The translations under genes and the position numbers were made by a program. Positions 51,757 to 61,600 of a DNA stretch of 64,000 nt are shown in pieces. The first letter of the stretch is position 1, and every line of letters starts with the position of its first letter. Below the pieces are notes generated by a model. That model searched no databases, was not told the origin of the DNA, and saw only the letters and a list, made by a program, of their open reading frames with translations. Source of the DNA: Kordia sp. SMS9 (lineage in GTDB: Bacteria > Bacteroidota > Bacteroidia > Flavobacteriales > Flavobacteriaceae); assembly GCF_003352465.1 (NCBI RefSeq), contig NZ_CP031153.1, positions 5,109,501-5,173,500 of the forward strand. Reading direction: 5' to 3'.

Positions 51757-52116
51757 ATGCAAAAATTAACAAATAAGGAAGAAGAAATCATGCACATCAT
51801 TTGGAAGCTCGAAAAGGCTTTTGTAAAAGAGGTGATGGCAGAGATTACTACGAAAAAACCACATTATAATACATTATCAACCATTGTGCGCAATTTGGAA
51901 GAAAAAGGATATGTGAGTCACAACGCATACGGAAATACGCATCAGTATTTTCCGGTGGTGACCAAGGAAGCGTACCGTAAAAAGTTTATGGCGTCTGCGA
52001 TTCAGGATTATTTTAACGACTCGTACAAAAACGTTGTTTCCTTTTTTGCGAAAGAAGAAAAGATTAGCGTGGAAGATTTGAAAGAGATTATTAACCTCAT
52101 TGAAAAAGAACAGTAA
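51757..52116 (+). CDS. BlaI/MecI/CopY-family repressor
   Basis: A 119-residue winged-helix repressor. The start QKLTNKEEEIMHIIWKLEKAFVKEVM and the recognition helix region HYNTLSTIVRNLEEKGYVSHNAYGNTHQYFPVVTKEAYRKKFM are classic BlaI/PenR, followed by a C-terminal dimerisation helix (FFAKEEKISVEDLKEIINLIEKE). Induction would be by cleavage through the M56 partner encoded next (the stop and start overlap: TAATG). I start at ATG 51757; a TTG four codons upstream is ignored. It has its own operator upstream. Confidence 0.9.
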   Translation: MQKLTNKEEEIMHIIWKLEKAFVKEVMAEITTKKPHYNTLSTIVRNLEEKGYVSHNAYGNTHQYFPVVTKEAYRKKFMASAIQDYFNDSYKNVVSFFAKEEKISVEDLKEIINLIEKEQ

Positions 52117-53951
52117 TGGAAGCATTTGTACTATATTTTGCCAAAAGCGCTGGTGTTTTAGCCTTATTTTTAGGACTGTATTTTTTAGTGTTGCGAAGAG
52201 AAACACTTTTTCATGAAAATCGTTTTTTCTTGTTGAGTGGCATGATAATTTCACTAGTGTTGCCATTTTTGGTGATTACACAATACATAGAAATTCCAGC
52301 AATTACCAACGTTGTTACTAGTTCTTTTGCATACACTGCAGATGCTATTCCTGTTGAAACTTCAAGTATTCCATGGATGCGCATTATTTTGTATACATAC
52401 ATCGCTGGTGTTGTTGTGTTCTTTGGGAAGTTTTTACTAGAACTTTTTTCTTTGTTCCGTTTGCTTTGGAAATCGTCAGTTTCACACCGAGATGGACAGT
52501 TTTTATATATTGAAACAAACGCTTCTTTCTCGCCTTTTTCATTTTTTAATTACATCGTATACAATCCTGAGTTGTATTCTGAAACCGAATTGGAAGCCAT
52601 TTTAAAACACGAACAAGCACACAGTCGTCAATTACATTCTTTAGATGTTTTTGTGGCAAAATTGTATTGTATTTTCTGTTGGTTCAATCCTTTTGCGTGG
52701 TTGCACAAGAAATTTATGTTACAAAATTTAGAATTTTTGGCGGATAGTGCGGCTATCAAACAAACGCCTTCTAAGAAAGAATACCAATTAACGCTATTGA
52801 AAGTGTCTGGAAACAGTTATTGTCCAGCATTGACCAACAATTTTTATAATTCATTAATCAAAAAACGAATCGTTATGTTACAAAAAACACAATCTACACA
52901 AGTAAACAGGTGGAAACAAGCATTGATTGTTCCAATGCTCATTGCTTTTGTCTTTTTATTTAATACAGAAGTAGTTGCCAAAGAAGTTGCTACTGCTCCA
53001 CTCACAAATAATGTGAAGCCTATTATTGAAAACACCACAGGAGATTTAGTCATCGTAATTACAAAAAACACAACTGTTGACGAATTGAAAGCGTATAAAA
53101 AACTCTTCAAATCACAAAAAATTAAGTTTACATATAGTAATGTTGACTTTAATTCTAAAGGAGAAATTAGTAAAATTTCATTGGTATTAACCTCTAAAAA
53201 TACGCAAACTGCCAATGGAACTTTTGAAACTATTGATGATAAAGCAATTTCAGATATTCAATTAGGAAAACGCGGTGACGAACTGTTCATAAAATCAGCC
53301 GGATTTGGAGGAGACAAAACTGTAAAAGGTGTGTATGCATATACCGTAACCTCTGATTATGATGAGGACGATGATGGAAAAAACAAGAAGAAATTTGTCA
53401 TCAGAACAGACAATAATGGGAAGACCTCCAAACAAACTTGGATTCAAAAAGATAAAATACAAACCATTGATATTAAAAAAGAAGATGATAAAGAAGTGAT
53501 CATTATTAATGGCAAAAAGGTAGATCCTATTGAGACTATTGACATTAAGAAAGAAGGTGAGAAAGAAATCATTATCATTGACGGGAAAGTAATATCTCCA
53601 GAGACTGAGATTGAAAAAGAAATTGAAATTAAAACTGGCAATGCTAACAAAAAAAAATACATTTATACCGTTACTGGCAGCAACGAAGAAGAGGAAAAAG
53701 AAGTAAAAGACAAGAAAATTAAAATCTATCGATCAAGCGAAAGCAAAATCGTTTTTAATTCTTCAGGAAAAAAAGACAAACCACTTTTTATTATAGACGG
53801 CAAAGAAGTTTCAAACAAAAAGTTTAAAGATTTGGATGCTGAACATATTGAAACCATGACCGTATTGAAAGGTGATTCTGCCACAGCAAAATATGGTGAA
53901 AAAGCAAAAAATGGTGTAATTATTATTAAGACAAAGAAAAAGAAGGAATAG
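52116..53951 (+). CDS. BlaR1-type M56 membrane peptidase with C-terminal TonB-plug-like domain
   Basis: A 611-residue sensor-protease. N-terminal membrane helices (about 5-25, 35-55, 85-110) enclose an M56 zinc protease with ILKHEQAHSRQLHSLDV (HExxH, about residue 168) and NLEFLADSAAI. After a fourth helix (about 270-290) comes a long, Lys/Asp/Glu-rich region with repeated TIDIKKEGEKEIIIIDGKVI units. The last ~50 residues (PLFIIDGKEVSNKKFKDLDAEHIETMTVLKGDSATAKYGEKAKNGVIII) resemble the plug of TonB-dependent receptors. There is no penicillin-binding sensor domain, so the signal probably differs from beta-lactams. It is coupled to the BlaI gene by TAATG. Confidence 0.82.
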   Translation: MEAFVLYFAKSAGVLALFLGLYFLVLRRETLFHENRFFLLSGMIISLVLPFLVITQYIEIPAITNVVTSSFAYTADAIPVETSSIPWMRIILYTYIAGVVVFFGKFLLELFSLFRLLWKSSVSHRDGQFLYIETNASFSPFSFFNYIVYNPELYSETELEAILKHEQAHSRQLHSLDVFVAKLYCIFCWFNPFAWLHKKFMLQNLEFLADSAAIKQTPSKKEYQLTLLKVSGNSYCPALTNNFYNSLIKKRIVMLQKTQSTQVNRWKQALIVPMLIAFVFLFNTEVVAKEVATAPLTNNVKPIIENTTGDLVIVITKNTTVDELKAYKKLFKSQKIKFTYSNVDFNSKGEISKISLVLTSKNTQTANGTFETIDDKAISDIQLGKRGDELFIKSAGFGGDKTVKGVYAYTVTSDYDEDDDGKNKKKFVIRTDNNGKTSKQTWIQKDKIQTIDIKKEDDKEVIIINGKKVDPIETIDIKKEGEKEIIIIDGKVISPETEIEKEIEIKTGNANKKKYIYTVTGSNEEEEKEVKDKKIKIYRSSESKIVFNSSGKKDKPLFIIDGKEVSNKKFKDLDAEHIETMTVLKGDSATAKYGEKAKNGVIIIKTKKKKE

Positions 53952-53981
53952 TTTTTTTACACTGAATTTGAATTGGACAAA

Positions 53982-54013
53982 AAAAGCAGTTGCGACGATG
54001 CAACTGCTTTTTG
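53982..54013 (+). terminator. Terminator of the BlaI/BlaR1-type operon
   Basis: AAAAGCAGTTGC (53982-53993) pairs with GCAACTGCTTTT (54000-54011), a perfect 12-bp stem with a 6-nt loop and T's on the 3' side; it also has A-rich sequence on its left and could stop minus-strand transcripts. Confidence 0.85.
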
Positions 54014-54039
54014 CTTTTCTAGTAAATGTTTGTAGTGTA

Positions 54040-54840
54040 CTACAATGTAGCGTCTAAACTCATAATCATAGTAACATCGCCTTCTTCAAGTAAAGTTCCA
54101 TTACCAACACGCATGCTATCTACTCGAAATGTAGTAAAGTAAGTAGAAGCTGTTCTGAACCATACATAAATATGATCATCCGAACCTATGTATTGTCCCG
54201 CAGTAATTCCTGTAGAACTCAAAACACTTGTGTTTGTATTGCGTAATCTGTTGCTTCCACTGCCATTTGTATAGCAATAGCCAACCCAAGTTACATCAAT
54301 AATATCTGATGACCCATACGCATATCCTGTGGCTTTTAAATGAAACATTTTATTATCTGTATCAACTCTATAAGGTAATTTTAAATGAAATATTGGCAAA
54401 TTTGAGTTTGAGGTTGTAAAAAACTTCACAATACCGTTTCTTACGCTTCCAACATTTGTTCCGTCATTCACCGCTAATGTAATTGCTCCTGTTTGTCCAT
54501 TGACACTCGTTACAGGCGCATGTACTTCTGCGGCACGCTTTGCTCCTTGTGGCGTTACAGCTCTGTTGGTATCTGTTCCTGTGGTAACTTCTGCAAGTGT
54601 TGCCAGTTCTACTTTTCCACTGGTGGAAATGGTGGCATCTGGTACCGCAGTATCTACAATATGATTTGCCGTTTTTGGCGTAATATACTTCGTATCATTG
54701 GTGGTTAATGCTTCCGTTAGCGTCGCTTTGTCTTGCCCTCTATTGACCTTGCTGTCAATGAGATCGATAAATTCATCTTCTGTTGGACGATCTCCTGTTT
54801 CAAAATATGATTTTAATGCTGTTCTATTTTTTTCTGCCAT
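54040..54840 (-). CDS. Phage tail fibre-like protein (variant tip 1)
   Basis: A 266-residue protein without signal peptide. Residues 1-37 (AEKNRTALKSYFETGDRPTEDEFIDLIDSKVN) are a short N-terminal attachment-type segment. Residues about 70-105 (ATISTSGKVELATLAEV, TGTDTNRAVTPQGAKRAAE) are a tail-fibre repeat of the Phage_fibre_2 kind. SVNGQTGAITLAV is another fibre signature. The C-terminal ~150 residues form a beta-rich tip (KFFTTSNSNLPIFHLKLP ... FRVDSMRVGNG). The N-terminal half is nearly identical to the next gene; the tip is not. Likely receptor-binding part of a phage tail or contractile-injection particle. Confidence 0.75.
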   Translation of the reverse strand: MAEKNRTALKSYFETGDRPTEDEFIDLIDSKVNRGQDKATLTEALTTNDTKYITPKTANHIVDTAVPDATISTSGKVELATLAEVTTGTDTNRAVTPQGAKRAAEVHAPVTSVNGQTGAITLAVNDGTNVGSVRNGIVKFFTTSNSNLPIFHLKLPYRVDTDNKMFHLKATGYAYGSSDIIDVTWVGYCYTNGSGSNRLRNTNTSVLSSTGITAGQYIGSDDHIYVWFRTASTYFTTFRVDSMRVGNGTLLEEGDVTMIMSLDATL

Positions 54841-55563
54841 GATCTAATTTTTTTGTGTATGTAACTATTATATCAAGAATGAAATTCCATTAATACTTGT
54901 CCAAGAAGTACTGTAATTATAGCATCTTACTTCTCCTGTAGCCAAGACATCAATTCGCGTCATCACATTTCCTGACATGATTGTATTTAAGATAATTCGC
55001 CTGTTAGGTCTGTAACCAGAAGGCAATGTAAAAACGTCTGTTTGACTTCCTGTTGGTGTTCCGTTTCGCACCAAACCTTCAATAAAAACGACGCCATCTT
55101 TTTTACGATATCTTGCAAACTGATACGTACTGCCATAATTTTGAATTCCGTTTTCCAATGATGCATTCTGCCATCCTGAATCGCTTCCTCCAGTTACAAT
55201 CGTAACATCACCTGTTTGTCCATTGACACTCGTTACAGGCGCATGTTCTTCTGCAGCGCGTTTTGCTCCTTGTGGCGTTACGGCTCTGTTGGTATCTGTT
55301 CCTGTGGTAACTTCTGCAAGTGTTGCTAATTCCACTTTTCCTCTAGTGGAAATGGTGGCATTTGGCACTGCATTTTCTACGATATGATTTGCTGTTTTTG
55401 GCGTAATGTACTTTGTATCGTTTGTCGTTAATGCTTCCGTTAAAGTTGCTTTGTCTTGCCCTCTATTGACCTTGCTGTCAATGAGATCGATAAATTCATC
55501 TTGCGTTGGGCGATCTCCTGTTTCAAAATATGATTTTAGCGCTGTTCTATTTTTTTCTGCCAT
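54500..55563. repeat. Direct repeat of about 345 bp (period about 722)
   Basis: 54500-54840 and 55220-55563 encode the shared shaft of the two fibre-like proteins and are nearly identical in DNA, including the upstream leader GATCTA(A)TTTTTTTGTGTAT. The tips outside the repeat are unrelated. Confidence 0.8.
54868..55563 (-). CDS. Phage tail fibre-like protein (variant tip 2)
   Basis: A 231-residue sister of the gene at 54040 with the same first ~115 residues (differences such as T to Q at residue 21). After VNGQTGDVTIVTGG the tip differs: GWQNASLENGIQNYGS, QFARYRKKDGVVFIEGLVRNG, VFTLPSGYRPNRRIILNTIM. This tip type is common in phage baseplate and fibre proteins. No signal peptide. It begins 71 bases after the 2515-residue gene, same strand, so all belong to one locus. 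Upstream bases TACACAAAAAAATAGATC before the ATG are repeated at the sister gene. Confidence 0.75.
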   Translation of the reverse strand: MAEKNRTALKSYFETGDRPTQDEFIDLIDSKVNRGQDKATLTEALTTNDTKYITPKTANHIVENAVPNATISTRGKVELATLAEVTTGTDTNRAVTPQGAKRAAEEHAPVTSVNGQTGDVTIVTGGSDSGWQNASLENGIQNYGSTYQFARYRKKDGVVFIEGLVRNGTPTGSQTDVFTLPSGYRPNRRIILNTIMSGNVMTRIDVLATGEVRCYNYSTSWTSINGISFLI

Positions 55564-55634
55564 GATCTATTTTTTTGTGTATTTAAATTTGTGAACTCGT
55601 CTGCACTGTTTACAGCACAAACGAGTTCACGTGC

Positions 55635-58600
55635 TTATCTAATTGTAAATGTGGTTCCGATAATCATATCTCCAATACCGCCAATGTCAATCCAATTGTC
55701 ATCGTTAGGCATCGTTAATATATTTTCTTCGGTACTTTGCATTCCAGACGTGTTTTGCGCCACTACTTTGAAATGGTGATATACCGTATTTCCATCTGCA
55801 TCTTGCGTCGCCAAACTGTGTGCTTGCAATGAGGTATCTTCCAATAAGACAAAAATGTCAGATTGGTTGGTGGTGATTTCATGAATTTTCACCCAGTTTC
55901 CTTGTGCGTTCATTTTGAACACGGAATAGGTTCCATTGTAACATGTTTTTTGCCACTGCAATGCAATTTGATTGATATCGCCATTCGCTGCAATTGGCTC
56001 CGCAATATACTGTAACGTCGGTGCTGGCGGATTGGCTACTTCGACCATCATAGAAGCTACAATTTTTGACGCTTGTGAAGGCGCATATTTTGTAACTGGC
56101 GATGGCGGCGGTGTTACCGTTCCGTAATCAGCTTCTACATATTCTATTTTTCTTGACACTGTCAAACGATAGAATAATCCGTCTCCGTAAGGAACTTCGT
56201 CTAAGTCTGAAAAATCATCGTAAACCGTCCATAATTCACTGCCAGCTATTCCTGCGGCGTCAACATCAATCGGTTCTAGCGGCGTCATTGTACGAATAGA
56301 TTGTGCATCTAATTTGTTGAATGCGCGATAGATATTCACTTTTTTGATGTCCTGAATTTCTGGATACGCGTTGATTTCCAATTGAATTTTCGGCGTTGTT
56401 CCTAAAACTACATTCTCTAATACTGGCATGATGCGTTTTACTTCTGGTGCTTCTGGAGCATTGGACGTTACCAATTTGATAGGTCCTAGTGCGCGACTGA
56501 ATTCTCCCAATTTCATTTGCGAACTTAATTCTCTAGCTGCGTAGAAGTAAATATTGTTTGATGTACCATCTAAGTTAAAGTCTGTAAATTGTGTAGTATG
56601 CGGACTTGTACTTGTGGTTTTCATCATTGGTGCCATTTCAAATGCAGGATCGGTTGGTGATAATACACTTCCGTTTTCATCTCGAAGTACTTGTTTTTTG
56701 TTTACTGGAACATACTCTGATCCGTTGATGTATGCGTATACAACAGGTACTTTGGTTAACGGCACAAAAGCATTAAATAATACACCTTTTACAAAACCTA
56801 GCAATCTTGAATCCCCTACCGAAATGTTCCCAACATCCGTATTAGAAGCATCCAAATCTGTCACAAACGGTGTAATGGTTTGAGCTGGCGGAAATGCGGT
56901 ATTGCTATTGATTCGCGCAATGATATCATTTGCCCATTCAAACAATGCCACTTTATTAGGATTCGGAAATTTGTAATGATCTGGCGATACATCCACTGGT
57001 GGATAGTAACGATAATCACCTTCGGTTTCAAGCGTAGCAAAGTCCAAAAAGTTTTCCCAACGATTTGCAAAATAGTCCTCGTAATTTCCTCCCAAAGCTT
57101 TTAATGCTGCTCTAATTTCGAGAACTGTTTCTTTTTCATAGAGTGCGTTTAATAATGCTTCATCATTGGCTCTGTAAAATAACACACCGTGTGGTTTGTG
57201 TGCGTATTCCGTAGTAATGGTGTATGTAGAACGTCCAAAGAAATCTGGTCGCGTTGCATATTTTGCACCATCAGGTTGTTCGGGCTGTTTTGCTTCCACA
57301 ATTTTTTGCGCAAACATAATCTTCGGAATACTGATGTTTGAGTAATACGGATTGTTTGTATCGTGACTTCGCAATCCGACGATAGAATTTTTAACTTCCT
57401 CATCATCGCCAGGCAATAAATTGGCTTCTGTTAATCCATAGGTTTGGTTTTCATACAAATACACTTTGTATCCAGGATAAAAATTTACCGAAACATTGGT
57501 GCCACTTTGAATTGGATCGTAGTCCGTATCGTTAGAAAATAACGGATCAAACGCGAGTACTTGCACATCGCTTTCTGTGGTATCTCCAACATATTTTATG
57601 TTGAGAATTTTTGCCACTTTTAACACTTTGCGCTTTCCATTCGGATTGTCTTCCGTATGCACACGCACAATTCCGCGGTACCATTCTACAGAATCACTCG
57701 TTTCACTGTAATCAATGTGCTGATCTAACACGATGCCGTGGAAGGTAATACTGTACATTCCTTTGTGTCCCATCACTGGATCACCGTTTGTATCGAGGTC
57801 AATGACTTCATCAACTTTGGTAATGGTGGTATGATTGCTTGCTGGATTAGACCAAATTCCACGTGTTTTTTCTAAGTGACGTTCCAATTCGCCTGCATCA
57901 CCTTCTACCATCACAACTTCACGGTGAATTTGATTGAATGTGTCCACTTTTACATGTAACGGTTGTGGATTTGGCGTTCCCCAACTTGCAGGTGTTTGCA
58001 TGTTTTCAATCGCCATAAAAATACCATCATTCGTAATCTCGATCGCTTGCAATGCTTCCGCATCTGCCGTTGGAATGTCACTTACCAACGCATCACTGAT
58101 TTCTTTTTTGTACACTTTAAATTGTGGAAATCCGGAGGTTTGAATGACTTCATGAATGATATGTTGTTGTTCACCAATGATAAACACACCACCTTCATAA
58201 TTGCTCTCCAAACCGTTTGGAATACTTGGCGTCAAGGTTTGATCTACGCTAGACAGATAGTATTCGTCTACCGTAAGGATAGAAACCAAATTATTGGTCG
58301 TATCTTCTTCAATGTTGATGACTTTTCCTGAGATGTTGTTTGGCATTTCATTCCTGAAAAAGATATCCACGTCTTCCGCAAATATTTCATCATTATCATC
58401 AAAAATAGACGTTGTATCCGTAACCAATTCTGTATCCGTAATAGCGGAATCTTCAGGCACTACATAATCCACTAATTCTTGATATGAATGGTAATCAAAC
58501 GAGATTCTCACCAACGTTTGATCGGCATCTGGTCCGTTGTCAATTTCAATTTGCTTGTAACGCTGTTGCTCCGTTTCCGATGTCAATAGTAACGGCTGCT

Positions 58601-61600
58601 CCTTTTGAATGAGATGCGGCTGAATGTTTGACGGCGGCAACAACGGATTTTTAGGCTGCAATGCTGTGATAATTGACACTTCCGTGGGACTCGACGTTGC
58701 TCTGGAGAACCAATTGATTCCGTACGAACCATAGTAGTGCGTTCCGCTAATAATTTGTTTGTGTACAAAGATTGGCTGTCCTACTTCTGGTAGTGTTATT
58801 GGAAAAGCTTCATAACGTTCCGATGCATTGGAAACTGTCGTATCTGTGTGTAAATAACGCTTGTCATGTGAAATCTCTGGTTTCTCCCAAACACCAGGAT
58901 CTGGTTGACCGTCACGTTGTTTTCTATACTCGAGTCCTGCATAAATCGGAATGGTATATTCTTTCGATTCAAATTGTGTACTTTCCGCATAGAAAGCTGG
59001 ATTGTAAGCATCTTCCGGAATTTCTTCTGCGTATAAAGTTACGTAGCGTTTTCTTCCATCATGTGTATATCCATCATCATCTGTAATGCTAGAAGGTTCA
59101 CTTGTTTCTGTTCCGAAGAAAGCACCTGGAACTACTTCATCGAGTTCGATTGGTAATGGCAAACGTTCGTCAGAAGTCGCCGTAGGCAAGCTCATACTTA
59201 AATGTTGTACTTCACGTGCGCCTTGTCCATCTTCTAAGTCGCCAAAAGTTACATATTCTGCAATGTATACAAATTCACCTTGCTGCACTTGCGAAGCGAT
59301 GTCTAAGAATCCTAATCCTAACATACGCGCCATGTGATAGTCGTAAGACGCAATGTTGAGCATGTCTAAATTTGAAATTTCCATGACATCATCTTCGCCT
59401 TCTACCACGATGTTTTCATCTACAGGAATTTCCTCCACGGCTTTTGGATTGTTGATATCATCACTGAGTGTAATGTATTTTCCAACCACATCTTTTAAGT
59501 TTCTATCATAAACATCAGCTTCTACTACATTCCATTTGTTGATGTAGTTGTCAATATTTACGGTAGCATCATCGTTAAAACGTGGCCAGTTTCCATCAAC
59601 CAAACCTGCAGATGGTTCTAATTGTTGTAACGCAACGGTGTCATCTAGCGTAAGTGCGTAACTTCCCATTGGTGTCCAAGCTTGATTTTCGTTGGTGTCT
59701 TCAATGAAATCACCGTACAATTCAATATGCACTTCTGTTAGGTGCGTGTTGTTTCCGACACATCGGAAAGTACGCCCATTTTCACATACTAAGCGTGTGT
59801 TTTGCAAAGCGGAACTTGCAAAGGTTTTTCGGTTGGTTTCTTTTTTTAAGGCAATCAACGTGTTGGTAGAAACCGATAAGGTTTCTGTTTGCAACGAACT
59901 GTTGGAAGCGGACGCACTTACTTTTGCTTCTACAGCAAAGAATAAATGTCGTTTGCTTTCAATTTCAATCAGTTCATTCCCATAGTTTTGCATGAATCCT
60001 TGTGCATTGGATGCAGGATTGATCACGGCACGAACTTGTGTATATTGCGTTTGGTTTTTGAAATATACATGGAAATCTTTTCCTTCAATTCGGTAAATCC
60101 ATACACCATTTGCGTCGTCCACGATGTTTGGCGCTTGAGAAAAGTTGATCACTTTTGCTACTTTTCTGTAAGGCGTTCTGTATACACGAACAAAGTCATC
60201 GTCTTTGTTGAAGTTATTCGTAGTATTTGCATAGTTTCCTTTTGGCAAGTGCTTCTCCCCTAAAGCACCTGAGAAAACCCAGCGTGTGTGAATACCTTGT
60301 GTGCTTCCATCGTTTCCAGTAGATCCTGCCGCTTGCAAGTAGAAATTAGGTGATTGAATTGCAGTATGTTCACTCGGTGGAATGGACGTTGTATTGCAAT
60401 TCTCACTACAGTAATCTGTACGTGCTGCCGCTAAATCTGTTGCCGTCATGGCAATGTTTTGATATGTGTTTGGCAAATCGCTAATTGTTGGGGCAAAGTC
60501 CGCATTTGTAAATGTTTCTTGCACATACGGCGTTGTCGCTACATTTTCCGAGATACAGTTTTGCAGCTCCAAATTGGTTTTAGCTATATACGCTGCACTT
60601 GTTCCTACAATTCCACCTACTAAGAGCAATTGTGCGTCTGCATCGTTTAGTAACTGACTGATGCTATTTTTGCTGCCAAAGTCTAGTTTTTTACGCCACA
60701 ATTCGTTGAGTTGATAGTTGAATTTAATGACTTCCGAAGCACGATCTGTCGTGTAATTTGCGATACAATAAAATGTATCATTCGCTCCTTGTACGAGTCG
60801 CACGGAAGGACTCAGTTTGTCTGTTGTGCTTCCTAAATTTGTCGTTTTTACAGTGTAAGAGTCTACCGCATTCGAGAAATTACTTATAAATAATCTGTTC
60901 GTATTGTCTTGTATCCCTGCTACAATATAGTTTTCCGTCGTGGTGGACGTTGCAATGGCTCCTGTGGCGTAAATATAGGTTCCGTCGCCAAGGCGTTTTC
61001 CCCAATTTAGCCCTAAGTTATCATTAAATGATAATACGATAGCATGACGAATTGGTTGTCCCGCTGGTGTGGTAGCAGAACCTACAATGGTAAATCCGAA
61101 AGGTGTTTCTACTACGCCCATGATTTGCTCATCAGAAATCCCTGCTACTTTTTTGGAAGAGAGTAAGTTTCCATTTTCGTCTAATTTGTACAGTTCCATA
61201 TCATCTGTAGAACCGCTTTGATTGAACCAAGCAGTAATCAGGTATTTTTGTGTACCATTGCTATAATCGAGCGTTCGCAATCCTGTGCTGAATCGCGTGT
61301 TTGGCGAATATAATAGTTTAGACCATATTACATTTCCGTTGCTATCTATTCTAAATACTATTAAATGTGATCGGTTGGTTTGTCCTGTTGCATAATGTCC
61401 TAATACAATGGCACTTTGTCCATCTGGACATGGTGCTACAGACGATAAACCTATGGTTCGCTCTACAACTGTTAAACGTTTGCGCCATACGACTTCGCTA
61501 TTGTCATTGAATAGCGTAACGACTCCACCAACTCCATTTCCGCCCACGGCAAGTATACGATTGCTTCCCAGCTTGCATACAGCGCCAAAACCATCAAACG

